The notes: generated from the sequence alone by a model not told the origin. A stretch of DNA of 64,000 nucleotides from Antedon mediterranea (GCF_964355755.1 NC_092680.1:19941001-20005000); one strand, 5' to 3'; positions 13,021 through 28,095 are shown, counted from the stretch's first letter. Numbers and translations are program-made.

Positions 13021-13400
13021 GGTAAAGATTTGGTAAAGATTTGGTAAAGATCTTGTAATTACATTTTGAGTAATCCTGCTCCTTGGCGGAGGTAAATTAT
13101 GGAACTGTGTTATAATGCGCATGCGTTAAATGCATCAGCAAATTCAATGGACCTACTGTAATGAGGGTAGGTAAAGGCTATACCTACTATAAGGAAGCTA
13201 TTCTTGCAAAAGATATAATTACAGGCTTACTATAATAAAAGTAGCCTCTCAAATACTACCTATATTGGTAGTCTTCTAAAAACTAGGCCGAGTGTAATAA
13301 AAGCAGCTTTTACAAAGATACACTAGTGTAGCCTAATAAAGCCCTGTAACAAAGGTATTTCTTCTAAAAGCTAGGCCTAATATAATTACCCATCTGAGAA
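13021..13400. repeat. Short 11-bp triplication followed by diverged repeats
   Basis: GGTAAAGATTT occurs three times from 13022. From about 13130 to 13400 there are diverged copies of a unit of roughly 60 bp with CTAGGCC..TAATAAAAGTAGC and CTATACCTACTA. I see no coding potential. Confidence 0.5.
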
Positions 13401-15881
13401 ATATTAGGAATATAAAAATCGGTTGTCTAATATTCAAAATAAATGTTCTTTCAAAAAAAAATTCAATACCGGTATATTTAATATTTTTGGTATTGTGGTT
13501 GTCTACACATTTTTAGAATGTTTAGATCTATATTACATAGATACATTATAGTGATATCTCTATGATTAAGAGTAACTGTACTTATATCTTTATTTCTTTT
13601 TTTCATGTTATCGTTCAGTCGTCCATGATTGACAAACGTGGAGAAAGTAATCTCATGATAAACTTAGAAAGTGAAATCAAATGAAAACATGTAACTGGCG
13701 ATGTGTATGCCCGGCACGTATCTATTAAGTGCGTTTAGAGTATTAAATATGTTTGCTGGCTGTGAAAGCATTCAACTAATTCACTGGATAGGCCTTTATA
13801 CTGTGACAACTTTATCGCATGAGATTCCAAGATAACTTCTAGAATTTCTTTATGTTTATTGAAATATATAAACAAGTGTGACCTATATTATCCTGTTTTT
13901 TTTAAAATGACTATTTTTAGTAAGTAATTTAGGTAATATCATTGTTGGTATTTATATAGCGAATGACGTAATTGGTCGATAATATTTAAATACAATAATA
14001 TCATTGATATTAAACTTTGGGGAAAGATGAAAGGCTGGTAATTACAATCTATTTGATGGATATTTTTGTCAATATTTATAAATCATGTTTTTAGTACTAC
14101 TAATAGGTCATGTGAATAAGTTTTTTCAGTTATTTTATTTTCGTTATTTCAGAAGAAGAAGTACAAGAAGTATGAACCGCTTGATGTTAGTTTAACAGAT
14201 TGGGGTTGTCATAAACTATATAGAGGGCCTACTATTTAAAGAAAAATAAAAAAACTCTACCAGAAATATTGTTCAAAGTGACCTATTACTGTTAATATTA
14301 TTATGATAGATAATTATATACATTAATATAGGCATAAACTTCCGACGGAACAGCCTTAGCCACTTTGACAGTACAGGTTTGATGAAATACCGGCATCGGC
14401 TTGCAAAATGTATTTCTGCAACAATAACAATCGGCGGAAGACCGAAATATAATTAAAAACAATAAATAAAGGACAAAACAGAAACATCACATCACCTATA
14501 TCCCGCAGTGGTCAAAACAGAACAAACTGGTAAACGAAAAATAGAGGAAAGCGTAATTTCACAAGATGGAACATGTTGAAGAAGAATTTCATTGGCTATT
14601 TTTATAATTGTAAATAATCTAATGATGGGACTTTTGTTGTATAACCGTATATTGGAAAAAGTAATTGGGTTCACCAGACAGGATCATCTTCGTATGTAGT
14701 GAAACGGATAGTAATTAAAATCGGACAACCCTACCAAAGTAAACAAACTTGCTGACAAGACAAATATGTGGTGTGTAACCATCATGGAAGAACATCTGTG
14801 AAACGCTGTGTATGAAATGAACAGGAATTCAGATGATAACACCTCTATGATAATTATGTGTGGAACTTTACTTGAAAGGCAGGAAGCGAAATCTAGGCCT
14901 ATTGAACAGTGCTTGAAGTTGAATTATTAGAATAAAACGAATAATTGAAAAAAAAAAGTAAGGTAACAGTGGCTGGATCTCTAAAAGATACAAATTGAAA
15001 AAGAGATTAAATTCGAAACAAAAATGAATGCAATTTTAAACACTTCCTTCGTCCGGACCAATAATGTTTTTCGTCCGTGCCAATAAAAGTTGGAATGCAT
15101 ACATAATGTATGCGTCATATTTATTTGAGGTAGAAAGTCTAACGTCATTCTTTCCTGTTTTGAAGTGAATGATTAAAGAACACAAAGAAACATACAATAA
15201 AAACTTGGTCTACTACGGTATTACATATAATAGTGTTGACAATGAAAAGGAAAACCTTTTAAGTTAGAACAAACTTCTAAACAACACTACTAATACATTC
15301 ACATTATACTAACATTATTTAAACAGAAAAATTGATATTGTTTTCAAGATTTTACTAACAGCTTAAAAATGGCACCACTAATTAGATAAAAAATGCATGT
15401 AGAGCTAATGAAAGTTTGAATTAAAAATGGTAAAGTATACATGCTGGATAACAAACATAAATACAACTTAAACAAGTTGAAAATTAATAAAAAGAATACG
15501 TTAAAATGAATTAAAAGAATCTACGCCAACATAGGCTTACAATTAAATTGAATTCTTGGATATTACATTCTTTTAAAGCTAAACAATTAACAATGTGTAG
15601 ACAATTTGTCTAGAGAATGGAATGTTAGTACTATAAACATCATTTGAGTTAAAATTAAAGTGACCGAAAACAATGTAAGAAACATACGACAAGTTATAAT
15701 AATGTGAATCAATGTATTCATTTAACTTACGTGATTCATGTCTGCAATTTTAATGAAGAATTTATGATCAGAAATGTAAAAGCTTGAAATAAATCATTTA
15801 CTTTATAAATCGACATGTTCAACACGAGTATAGATAATAATTTGCTGAGTTGTATATGTATAAGTTTCTACATTAACTTAA

Positions 15882-16219
15882 AGATGTATTGTCCCTCAAA
15901 ATCATGAAAATGAAGATTAATAAAATCAGACTTTGAATAGTCCATTTAGCAGCTTTAATAAAGTTAATCACTTTCGTAGAAAAAATTCAAAATAAAAGAA
16001 GGTTTTCACCTATAAAAAGACAAAACGGTTAAATTTAACAAAAAAACAATTGGCTAGCAGCCAATTTGACTATTTTTTTCTTGCAATTTAGCCTTTTAAG
16101 GTAATTTTTTTTTTCGATCCAATTTTTTGGTAAAAGTAAATAACTATTATGTAACATAAAATTGCATATTCAACAACAAACATTTACAAAATAATTTTTT
16201 TCAGGGGGACAATACATCT
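15882..16219. mobile_element. MITE family 1, full copy with matched TIRs
   Basis: The element is 338 bp. Its ends are AGATGTATTGTCCC and the exact complement GGGACAATACATCT, each next to TTAA (15878-15881 and 16220-16223). The target duplication could be TTAA (piggyBac-like) or only TA. The interior is AT-rich with GGCTAGCAGCCAATTTGAC. Related copies lie at 41166-41399, 48362-48424 and 51363-51694. Confidence 0.85.
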
Positions 16220-18193
16220 TTAATAATTGGAATGGTATTAATATATGGCGGTAGAACATGATCATGAGGAGGATGGTGATGATGGTGATGATGAAGACGA
16301 GTAAATGATAATTATCATCCCAATAATTATAGCCTATATTTATAGGAGATGATCATTAAAGTAATTAACTCCAAGAATAGGTTTATCCTCTAGAATTCAA
16401 CTTAGATTAAATTTTATACATATTGATACATCATTCTTAAATAGAGCCATACGGTAAATCCAATAAGCTATCATGAAAAGAAATTTACCTCAAAGTAACA
16501 AGCCAAATACTATTAGGAATCTATTTTGTTCAAAAACATTTTATTAAATTAATAAATGTGTATCTTTTATTTTCTTTATGAATAGAGACGTTATTATTTG
16601 AAACCATTATGAATAATAATCAAGGTTACAAAACAATGCAATGAAAGCCAACTTTCTGAGTTGTAACAACCGAGTTGTATAAGATATTTCCATGACGAGG
16701 TAATAGACTAAGCAGCATCTCAAGTCTAACGGCATTTTGCGCATGCTCAGAAGTACAACATTTACATAACCTGACTTTAGCAGCTTAATTGCTACGGGCG
16801 CACACAAATTATGGATATGCGCAATTTGTTTGTTGGTTGGACTCAATAGTGATTTACCGAGTTGTACTTAATATAGTCTAAAAGGCAATGATCAAGAAAA
16901 ACACGTTGTTTGTGTGGTATGAGATATAGAATAACAATGTTGTAAATGCTTGGCGCATTTTTGTTAATATTACCTAATGTGCAGATGACATTAAATATAC
17001 CTTAATCCACTTTAAACTAAAATTATAAATAAATAATCTCAAGATCCTATCTCGCAGAGTTTAATACAAATAAAAATTACGTGTTTGAAGAGCTAACATT
17101 TTTTAATAATGTACCATGTATAATAATAATAAGACTGCTTTTGTGACCGATTAATGTTAATTTGAAAGATTGAGTTCATTAACACAATTCGATGATAAGA
17201 AATGTTGAGTAATACTATTAAACATTGCTATAGAGAGTTACTATAGTAACACAGCCAACCTAATAATCCGTATTGTTAATTTTGAAAACATTATCGAGGT
17301 TGGCAGATGAAGAATGTTTGCGCATGCGTGATATACTTTGAAACGTAAAGTGAAACATCTTGATCAAAGAGAGCAATTCTTATGAGTGATAGTAATTAGA
17401 TTCACAATTTCTAGTCTTTAGAAAGCGCTAAAATAGCATAGATAAGCCTAAGAAACGTTAATCAACTCATAAATATAAACATTCAATTGAGAAACAGGAA
17501 CACTGCTAACGGTTTTTGAAATGTTTTGTATGTGTGTATTGAAACATGGAGTTAGTTTGGATACTCCAAAAAACACATTTAGTATAATATTATGCCTAGT
17601 AATTGCCAAACTGTCTGTGATATCTCTGAAAGTAAACATGGTGTCAAGATATTTTTGTTCAGCATTTTAAATCTTGTATTATGTAGGTTCAGTATTTGTG
17701 AACATCTGAAATTCCAACTAATGCCTAATTTCGCCTCATATTTAAATAAAACAAAAATGCATAGTCCAAATAATGCTAATTGTTAATGTTACGTAAATAC
17801 CAATGCCATAGTAGGCCTGATCCAAGTGTTCTGATAAGACATTAATAAGAACGAAAGTATAAGTAAATAAGTGACATAAACTACCACTTAAATACCATTA
17901 TCTCTCCTTTATTACACTCATAAAACTACACAATCACAAGTTACATAGTTGTAGGTAGGTAAAGTCGTGACACAGGCAACAAATCCAGAGGATTTACGGT
18001 GTGTACCAATAATACTAAAATCCAGAAAACTTAATCAATAACAATAATCTATATAAATTAATAGGAAATTTGATATTTATATTCTAAATTTAATAATTGT
18101 ACAGGTATGCGGTTATAATAAAGAAATTAAACTATGTGGTTGAAACAAGGCAATTTAACAACAGGATGCTGAGCTCCGCAGATCAAAGAGTTT

Positions 18194-18361
18194 ATCTGTG
18201 GCTGCGACACTATCAGTTCCACGCCCATTCAGACCCCGCGGAGAATATGTGTACACAGTACAGTACTGTTTGAATTTGTCGCAACCAGAAATAGGATCAA
18301 ATGACTGTTAAGAGTTTTTGCCAAGGCGAGCTCAGTGTCTTGTTGTTAGATTGCCTTGGTT
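18194..18361. repeat. Imperfect inverted repeats in a GC-richer patch
   Basis: TCTGTGGCTGCGACA at about 18195 pairs with TGTCGCAACCAGAAA at about 18275. A second hairpin, CCAAGGC..GCCTTGG, closes at 18361. Possibly a small decayed MITE; no terminal duplication was found. Confidence 0.35.
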
Positions 18362-20625
18362 GAAGGTACAGCAGACCTATGCCCAAGTTTAATGATGCAG
18401 TTTCTCAGTACTATATTCTAAATGTGTATATTTGATAAATCTCATGTGTTTCACATGTGACGACTGTATCTTGCCCTTACCTAACATTTCATAATAATAA
18501 TATATGCACCACACATGTAATACACATGCGATACAGTATTACTGAATTTGCCGTGATACTGTATTACTGTATTGGAGAAACAGATGTAGTACGTTGACAC
18601 ACAGAACCTGGGCATGATCCGTTCTATGTTTTTCTTTCTGTACATCCACTTAAATTCAGTGGTACGTGGTTATTAGTATGAACATCTTCGAATGTTAAAT
18701 GGATTAATACGGTAATTCTCATCTTCATTATTAGAAAGTAAAATGAAAACAACAATATATGACGTACGTCATTCTTGCAGCTGATTCTATAAAAAGGATA
18801 GACTGTTTGCAAAGCAAGGTTAATATATTTGAAAATGCTAACATCGTGTATTTTCATTCATAACACAGACACACGCTAAATATACGTACCACTGTCACGA
18901 AAATACACACGTTATGTGATTATATACCATACTGCGCATGCGTGACTATTAAAATGTCAAATATACAATTTATGTTTATTGTTACTATTAGAAACAAGCG
19001 CCAAATATCTATTCAACATTTAATAAGTAATGCGACCGACATCGTTTGCAGTGGCTATTGTGTCTACGAGTATAATATGCTTTATTATTAATATTTCACG
19101 TTTTTGACAACTAAAAATAGATCTATTTTCGGCTCATTTAAACGGTCTCTATCAGTAACGTACGTCAGTGCCTAATAAATTAATAAAAGTAATAACTTTA
19201 TTTATCCATGATTTTTTAGATATTTATACAGTATAACACTAACACACTTTTAGTTAGAAGTGAATATATTATAATAACGGCTTTTAAAGCTCTCAGCATA
19301 TACCGGTACATTATATTAAATTATTTGAACATCTTGTCTATAAATCTATCAATGGTTATCAAAAAAATAAGTATAAAACCCAGTAGAATGATAATCGATA
19401 TTTTTAGCAGATCTCCAATTCAAGAGTTATTAGAAAATTACTAATCACGAATCCCTAATTATTATTAAGTCAGTATTATGTACCGTTTGACCGCACACAA
19501 GAGCCGCTAATGACACTCAGTAGACTACACCGACATGCTTTGCTTACAAACGACTAATACTTTCGATAATGATGCTATAGTTACATTGCACCCGATTCCT
19601 AGTACTGTATCTCCACATACTATATATCTCCGAAGTATCCAAGGAATTGATAATACAGCATCTCTTTTATTTCACATGTGATGCCTGCTGTATCATGTCA
19701 GGTTAAGTTAATGGTTAGGTTAGTATAGATATGTGAAACACATGTGATGTTGTACTGCCAATTTGAAAATAGATACAGTACCGAGAATCGCATGTAGAGT
19801 GCGTATACTTTCAGTTAGCAGTATTTTTAAAGCTATTCTTGATGCGTATAATATTGATTAAACATTAATTAAATGGTAGCTTTGGGTTTATCATTTCTGT
19901 TCTTCGTTATAACATATAAACGTTTGGAATAGCATTGATAATAACCCACTTACTTTCCGAGAGCGGCAAAGCGGTCATCAAAAACTGTATGCCAGTTTGA
20001 TTATAAAAACAGACAATTTTTGAAACGTTGACGTTTCCTTAGGCCATATACGTAAATACGAAAATTGTAATAGAAGACTAAGACTGGCTTTCAAATGCAT
20101 CTAAATGGTGCATCGAGGTATGCCGGTAACTTATTATATTTCATGGAATACAAATGACAGTCTTAAAGCAAACATACACTTTACTGTCATAGATTGTATG
20201 ACTAAGATGATGTCTAATCAGGCAAATGACCGAACATACATGCCTTCAATTTGTGAAAAACCGCGAGTAAAACAACCGACAACATACACCACAAGAAGAA
20301 TATCAATTTAAATCAAGTGTATTATTCATAATGAAATGCTAACTCTTAAAGTCATTGAATATCAGTTGACACCCACGCAGATGAACTCGAATATTAGCAA
20401 GTAATGGACAGAACCGACATCAGGGATAACACAAGTCGACACGCATATCTAGAATTGAATTGTATTTTGGTAATTTTTTTGGCCATATTTCTGTGTTTTA
20501 AAAAGGAGCAAACAATACATGAGAAAGAATATAGAATTGTAAAAACGGTGACGAAATATGTGCCTCTACTAAGAAAATGTTTTCATATACTCTGTACATT
20601 GAATAATAGACCTACATTTTATTAA

Positions 20626-20768
20626 CCCCTGTCTACATTATCAAACTAGTGTGATGTGCCCAACAAAACGGTGGTGCTATGCCCAAATACGGTGATGATA
20701 TGACATCATTCCATGTAATAGGATAATCAAATTTTTTTTACATAACGTTTGATAGTGTACACTTGAGA
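20626..20768. mobile_element. Hairpin MITE family 2, copy 2
   Basis: CTGTCTACATTATCAAACT on the left pairs with GTTTGATAGTGTACA on the right. The middle contains GTGATGTGCCCA and ATGCCCAAATACGGTGATGA. The outermost ends have decayed. Confidence 0.7.
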
Positions 20769-21754
20769 TTATACGGAATCATTTTAGCCTTAACCTAATA
20801 AATATTTAATTCTATCTTCTAAGAAACATGTTTATTTTCTAATATATTAAACTTTATAAGTACTGTACATGGTTAAACTGAAATCATTAAACCAACAATA
20901 CTATTAGGTTTAGTAAGGATGACAGCCAGATTACCGATTTTTATATTTTCTCATCTAATGTCGATTTGATATTGTTGATCTTGTCTGACAAATTACTTTA
21001 TTAGGTTTTGACTGAAAGCAGTGCTTTTAAAATCGGACAGAATCCGCTTCGATGACCACACGGTAACACTAACACTCATCAGGCGAACTAATCAGCATTA
21101 ATTATCCATCGTTATAGCCTGAATATTATGAATTTTGAGTTGTTTACTTATACATATTGTATTACAAATTTTAAAATCGACACGCATCGGTAAATAGATA
21201 CTATGAAGTTTATTATTCATATTCTTTTCATACAAAGATAGATCTTATACTTCATGATAACATAAAGTACAACGCTATTCCAAGTCCGATATCTAACCGG
21301 TTTAGGTATACGTTCTATATAAATATGCATTATAGAATAGAACTCATATAGTGTCGATATTTATGGAGGTTCAATCTCATTTGATAGCTCACTTTATTAC
21401 GAGTCCCGTAGTCTTTAGATAAATATTCGATAATTGCACAGCAAACATAAATCGTCTAATGTAATTAGACCCACAGTATACTTGGGTGAAAGGAAATTCA
21501 GATGTTTTTTTTAATATCAGGATTTCTAATAATTGAACTGAATACGTAAATGTAGCGTGTACATTGTAATCACACACGTCACACAGTGTACATTTGTTTA
21601 TTTCTACTCGTTAAGCTTGTATAACAAAATTGCTAGTTTATATACGATGTGAGAAACATCCATAATAACTAGAAAAGACACTACCGTAACATTGATGTAC
21701 AGTCTAGTATAATATCCTGGCCTATCCAGTGGCGGGTCCAGGGAGAAATGATGT

Positions 21755-21850
21755 GGAAGGGATCGGTGGGAGGCATCGGTGGGAGGCATCGGTGGGAGGG
21801 ATCGGTGGGAGGGATCGGTAGGGAGGGATCGGTAGGGAGGGATCGGTAGG
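21755..21850. repeat. 13-14-bp minisatellite, about 7 units
   Basis: Repeats of GGGATCGGTGGGA and GGCATCGGTGGGA; later units gain an A (TAGGGAGGGATCGG). The purine-rich strand is G-rich within an AT-rich intron. Confidence 0.9.
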
Positions 21851-22342
21851 GCTTAAAAATGGTGACATTAACCGTTGAACTTAATCTAATGTGCTATCGT
21901 TGAATTTGTTATTTGTGAAATCGAAGGGCGGACCGCAAGTTTCTTAGTTATTTTACAGCGGGAATAACTCTCAATAAAGTGACATGACATATATACATTT
22001 TTCATTTTGCATCTTCGTATAACCCAACCAAAAAGAAAGAATTGATGAGCCTGTACATTTTGTACATTAAGGAGTGTCATCTCTGAAAATGTTGGTTGAT
22101 GGGCTAATTTTTAGTTGGGTTAACCATTTATACTGTATCATCAATCTATACTCAATTGATTTTACTTTTAAAACGTACGTGTTTTAAGCTAAAAACAAAT
22201 CAAAGAAACAGATGTTTAAATATTGAATAATCAATAATGTCCTGTAATTGCTATTACATGTAATTCGTTCAAATTAACTTGTAAGTAAATGAATAGTAAA
22301 TGTATGCTGATATACCTATATCAACGTGCTATAAATAATTCA

Positions 22343-22443
22343 AACTATAAGAAATGTTAACGATCGAACTAATCATAATGTTCCCCATAAATAATCAAGA
22401 AGCCAACATTTCTTCTGGAAATGTTGACATTTCTTATCAAGTT
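22343..22443. mobile_element. Small 101-bp inverted-repeat element
   Basis: ATAAGAAATGTTAAC near the left end pairs with GTTGACATTTCTTAT near the right end, with AACT and AAGTT outside. An inner hairpin (CAACATTTC..GAAATGTTG) also closes. Candidate micro-MITE. Confidence 0.4.
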
Positions 22444-22815
22444 AAAGGTGAAGATTTGTATGTGGAAATTTGATTTATTTCTCAACACGATTGATGCCTA
22501 AATCGGCAATTTATGAAGATTCTTTTTCATAGCGTGCCGTGAGTAAAATACGAGTTTCCAAGACACACGTGAACCTAATAACACAGGTTCTATAATTAAT
22601 GAATACATGCCCGGCCGGCATTGATACCTTGAATTGATATCGTTTTTGATAGTAATATTAACATATTTCATATTTACAGTTACAAGAACTGAGAAATAGC
22701 GGAGAGATGCTGGATAGACAAAGGTGGAGAAAGAGGCTAGCACCACTGACAAGCGAAAGCCTACCTGGGAGCTGAAGGAAGGAAATTGCAGTTTACACTT
22801 ATTTACTGTTTAAAT

Positions 22816-22842
22816 AATAATAATAATAATAATAATAATACA
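22816..22842. repeat. (AAT)n microsatellite
   Basis: About nine AAT trinucleotides in a row. Confidence 0.9.
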
Positions 22843-24366
22843 AACAAATTAAAACCATTAATGGTAAATCTTTCAATTAGACTGCAATACTTCTGGAAGT
22901 CTCCTCTACAATAGAAATCATAAACCTCAGATAAAAAATTGTATATCGTAAAACATAAAAGCTAAAATAAGCCAAAGAAATGTCAAATACATAAAAAAGG
23001 AAAAGAAATTCGTAGATGTTTAACTGCTGTAAAAAATATGCTTGATGGACGAACTCTAGCTTGCCATACGTTTTTTAAAATGGATTTAACATCGTAAAGA
23101 TTGATGATCTAGGCTAAATCGTCGACACTGTTATACTATTTTTGTCATATTAAAAAAAAAAATAATAATCCAAAAAAGTTACAATTCAACTGTCGGTATT
23201 ATCTACATCTCCCGTCTTTATTCATGTTTTATACATTTGAACACATGCAAGTCCCTCACGTTCAATTAAATCGAACAACGATGTTTACAACCACTTGAAA
23301 TCACATAAGAGTTATAATTAAAATATGTCATCTTGTACTGACTTGATTAAATTAGGCCCAATTGAATGTGTTATCCGAATCGTTATCTTGTCTATAATAT
23401 TGATTGATGATTAAAGCTAATTATTAATGGTATGTAATAAAGTCAAGTTGGTGTCATAATCAGGCAAACGTGCTTTGAAAGTAATGAATTAATTAAAAAT
23501 ACATGCTCAACAATCAACCCTTTTTCTATTTTTAGATTACAGGTATCTGAGATTGGTTAAATATAGTAAGAAGTGGTTTGATTTTAAAAATAACAGAAAG
23601 CATTTTTTACTAATAAATTGAGCATAGGTACATGGACCTATACGTTCATGGGTACAGTAATTATAATAGGGAGACATGGTTTAGTTGAGTTAAAAACTAG
23701 TAAAACACAAAATAGACCACAATGACGATGCCAATATCGCCGTGATAGTAACAAGAGTTGATAATAAAAGCAGTGAAGACAAAGAGTCGAATTAGGCGAT
23801 TATCAAATTAGTAACAAAGGTGACGATGACAATGTCGACGAAAAGATGATGATGTTGATGACTCACCAAGATGACGATGACGATAATAACAATGTTGCAT
23901 TATGGGTTCGAAGAAATAGATAAACAAACAAATTATCATTTATTCTGACTTATATAATACAAAACTAGCTATTTCATTAATTATTATTATTCATTACATA
24001 TTTACGCTTCGGTATTATATCCAAGGCAAGCAATTCCATTAATATTGTAATAAATAACTAATAATTACTTTTCGTATATGTTGCTGTGACATGACATTGG
24101 ATTATAACTCAACGATTAAGAACGAAAACGATTGTACTATAACTTGATAAATGTATACAGCTGGACCATTGTTTGTGAGTGTATCACATGAATAATCTAT
24201 TTTATGCTAAATATTTGATCTGTTATGATTATTCTTGAATCAATAAATATATTACCGATTACAAAATTGAAAGGATACATATCAAAGAACATTTTTACAT
24301 ATGTTTTCACAGTCATAACAGATGTTACATTTTTGTAAAATCATACAAAGTGTGTGTGATACATAC

Positions 24367-24924
24367 CCTGGCATACGATGACGAATTCGGTTTCTCCATT
24401 AAGTCCCAAATTCTTCTCCTCTTTTTGGCAAAACATCCAGTACCGAAGTTCTCACGATTTCTCTCCATTAAACTATCATTCATCCTCTTTCTTTCATTCA
24501 ATATCTGTTCTTTCTTTTGAAAATACTTGTGTTGACAACAGTCTTCTAAGTACAACTCATCTATACCCCAATATTCTAAGTCATCACCAAAAGAAATCGG
24601 GCAAATATCCTCTATCATATGCAGTTTTCCGGTACGATAGAAATTAATAATAGCACTAAATGTTATCGGATGACGATCGAAATAGTATTCATTTGACGAC
24701 AGTATATAATCGTCGCATAAAGCCATTATAGTTTCGTGGTTTTCGCATTCTTTAAGCCGGCCTAGCCGTGATCGTGGCAGGCGTCGAAGCGTATGCCACA
24801 ACACCTCATGCTTTACCCCACCGACATTTATTATCACGCGTTTTGCACGAGTCCGTTGCTGAACAATAGTTCCACCGGCCGTGTTAAGATGGCAGTGAGA
24901 GGAATGTGCCTCCCCCTGGTGCAT
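24367..24924 (-). CDS. KCNB1: Kv2/Shab-type voltage-gated K+ channel, exon 1 (T1 domain)
   Basis: Encodes the cytoplasmic N-terminus with the T1/BTB tetramerisation domain that decides which subunits co-assemble. From Met at 24924 the exon gives 186 residues. VIINVGGVKHEVLWHTLRRLP opens T1, followed by FDRHP, FYRTGKLHM and DYWGIDELYLEDCC. The latter holds the Cys residues of the inter-subunit Zn2+ site found in non-Shaker T1 domains. The WDLMEKPNSS run just before S1 is Kv2-like. The exon ends in AGG/GTATGT, phase 0, and joins to 8636 to restore [11 protein letters not shown]. An in-frame ATG at 24999 would add 25 partly hydrophobic residues; I prefer 24924 because Kv channels have no signal peptide. 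Full protein about 922 aa (vertebrate Kv2.1: 858). Confidence 0.92.
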
Positions 24925-27900
24925 AGTGAAGATGTGGTTACTAGTAGTCACACTGTAGATAAATGTATTTATCAACACACCAATGTACAAAGACAACACC
25001 TATCAGCAAAACAATTTAACTGAAATGTAGAAAGTACAAAATTTCGTGTAACACAATTATAATTACAATTCTAGAAATTATTTGTTTATTAGTTTTAAAT
25101 CCTATTTTTTAAAGTATGTAAATTTATATAATAATTGAGTACCATCACTTGCTGGAACATGGTTACAGTTTCTTGAAGATAATGTCATGAACGAACATCT
25201 TTTGTTATGTCACTTTATTTAAGTTAATTTAGATAACTTCAGAAAATAATATATAACCGCACTGTAATACCTTTTGCTTTGCACCTATATCACAGCACTA
25301 CCGTATCATATGACTATTATTTATAAATCTTATTGTACTAACAGCCCTAATGACTTCGCATGGTAATATTAACAGTTATTCTGCATCAACACAGTTAATA
25401 TGCTAATGCAATCATGTATGCAACCAGGCAAATTATTATGAAATAATTGCATTATATATCTCACCTGGAATGTGTTTAAGAAAATTTAGCAAATCTTGAG
25501 GTTAAACAATATCCACATAAGAAGTTGATACCTGATGATGTGCCAGGGAATGATCAGCAAATGTAGGTATAAAATAATAAGAATCGAAGCAAGTTAACGT
25601 GTATAAAATATATTCAGGTAAACATGCATCACCCGCGGCCGTATACTTTCGTAACCAGACTATTCACACAAGATTTTATGGACAATTCATATAGACCAGT
25701 GTTCAGATGGACAGTATGAATCAGAAATGTAAATATAATCGTTACCAATCGATACACGTTGCAAAGTTGTTCCCATCTTTATCATAAGTATAAACTGTTG
25801 CAGAAGACGAAAACAAATCAATTCCCACACACAACTAACGCGTTTTTCTTCAGACGTAAATAAGAATACTGGTATTTGCAGGTGACACAAAGATAATGGC
25901 TTTCCTGTGTAGTAGTGATAACATTCACCGCTGAAATGTACTCTTCTTTACCTCTAAACGAATTCACGTTTAATTGCCATTTCACATTAACAGCCGTCGG
26001 TTTCTCTCCATATCCACTGATACGACTGTCAATGGCAACCGTAGGCTAGCTGTTGCTTTATTACCAGCTTGTATAATCATAATGTTATGTTGAGCAGATA
26101 TAGGCAGTTGCGCGTTGGAGCGTCGCTTAACGTGAATACCTAATGATCACCTTTTGTTGAATCTGAAGTCTGGCTTAATTCGCCAAAACACTTGTAATTT
26201 GGCTTGTTACAACATAGCTAATGGAAATAATATAGATAAAAGGCTCGATTTTATATAAATGGACAAGCTATCATCTCATTTTCGACAAAAGTGATGAGTA
26301 TTGATAGATGTATTAACGATATCTCCAACAGCGCTGTTATTATCAATCCTTTGACAATACCAATCGGCGGTATAAGAACTATCAAATCGCAGAAACAAGA
26401 GAATTACTATAATCATATCAAAATCAATGTTATCTTTACTTTTCCCGACATAAAATGTGATGACTGTATTGATTCAGAATTTCGGCTCAGAATCACATTA
26501 GGCCTAAATAACAATTTCTCAAAGTAAACCATATTTATAATTCATATTTTTAATTATTTAAATTTACTTCTTCATTGGAATAGGTCTTGCTTTCAGTCTA
26601 CGCGGACGGTACTCACAATAAAATATTATATAAACTAAATGAAAGAATGATATTTTTTAAATATTTCTTAACTTAGAAACATTTTACATAATCTTAACGT
26701 ATAATTAAACTGAACAAAGTGAGGTTGCCATCCACTTTGGATCCTATCTGTTCAGAGCACTTCTTACAACCAACCGAATCTACCTAAACATTTTAACTGA
26801 TAAATACATCAATATTAAGGCAGGTCATCCGTTAAACTTAAAAAAAGTAAAAACAAAACAATATCGATTAACAGCAAAGTTACTATAATAACACATATTT
26901 TATCAGTGTTTTAGTAAATAATCGAATTATCATTAATGCTGTGTTCTCACAACTTAAGAATCATAAACACTATATTTTCATTATCGACTAATAGCTTATA
27001 TTCCTCATCTGAATGCGTTAGCCAGATCAATTCTCCATATCGCCCTGTTTTCAGAAGATTTAATTTCATAGTCATGAACAGTGTCATGGTAGAACTGAGC
27101 ATTAATAGATGAAACCTAATATTATACTGAATAATGTCAATCACCGTCTACCGGCATTTAATGGAGCTATGACTGCGCAAGGTAATATTTTAAAAGTCGT
27201 TAGTTTACTTTACTGCGCATACTCGATCGTTTTAATGAGATGAGACTTTAAATTTAAAAAACTATGGAATTATATCACATAATAATCTTTAATTCCTTAT
27301 AGCATAAGAGAAGTTAAGATTTGATCATTTAAAATACAATTATTTTCATTGATTATTATTATTGTTGTTGTATATGTTATCACCGTTTCTATTCCTTGTG
27401 TGGATATGACTGCGAATTACAGAAATAAAGGCCATGGAGAGGTTTCGTTCCCAGCTGTAGAAACAAATGTTTAACTCGGCTGACGAGTGAAAAGTCATTC
27501 TGCGCATGTTCAGTCAAAAAGGGTATTTTTTGCTGACAAATCAGAAGATTTCAAGTACTACAACTTAATGTTTCTGTTACAACTAAATGAGCTGATTATA
27601 TAATTTCTATCATTTCAGATAATTTCTAAAAAACATGTTAAATATTCTTTAAAATCATTTAAAACGATATGGTTAAAACTACAAATACAAAATATAAAAA
27701 TTATGATTTTACCAAATGTAGATTTTATAAATGTTCATCATTACCTCATCAAGTTGGGCACAAAAGATTCCTCTACAATATATTTTTACATACCTCTGCT
27801 AATTATTTTTTCTCATAGTGCACAGAGTTTGTTCATTTAGATTGCGTTTTTAATGATGGAATTTGTAACCGTTTTAGCTGTATGTATTTGGTCACAAAAG

Positions 27901-28095
27901 AACAATACCAAGGAGTCATAAGAACAGACTAAAATCCAAAAAAAGATTCTGCAATAACTTCCAAAAACCAGTAGAATGATACTTGCTAAACCCCAATAAA
28001 ACAATACATAAAATCAATCATGCATGTCGTCTTTGTCAAAGCAAGCTCAAATATTAAAATTTATATATTTGGAATTGGTATTTGTACACATAGTC

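Larger units (their letters stand above)
8637..24366 (-). other. 15.7 kb intron of the Kv2 gene
   Basis: Bounded by donor GTATGT (24366-24361) and acceptor TTTCAG next to 8636. It separates the T1 tetramerisation exon from the exon with all membrane segments. I found no further channel exon inside. It carries the nested SINE/MITE block near 9 kb, tandem repeats near 11.4 and 13 kb, several MITEs and a 13-bp minisatellite. Open frames such as 10375-10728 look random. Confidence 0.85.
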
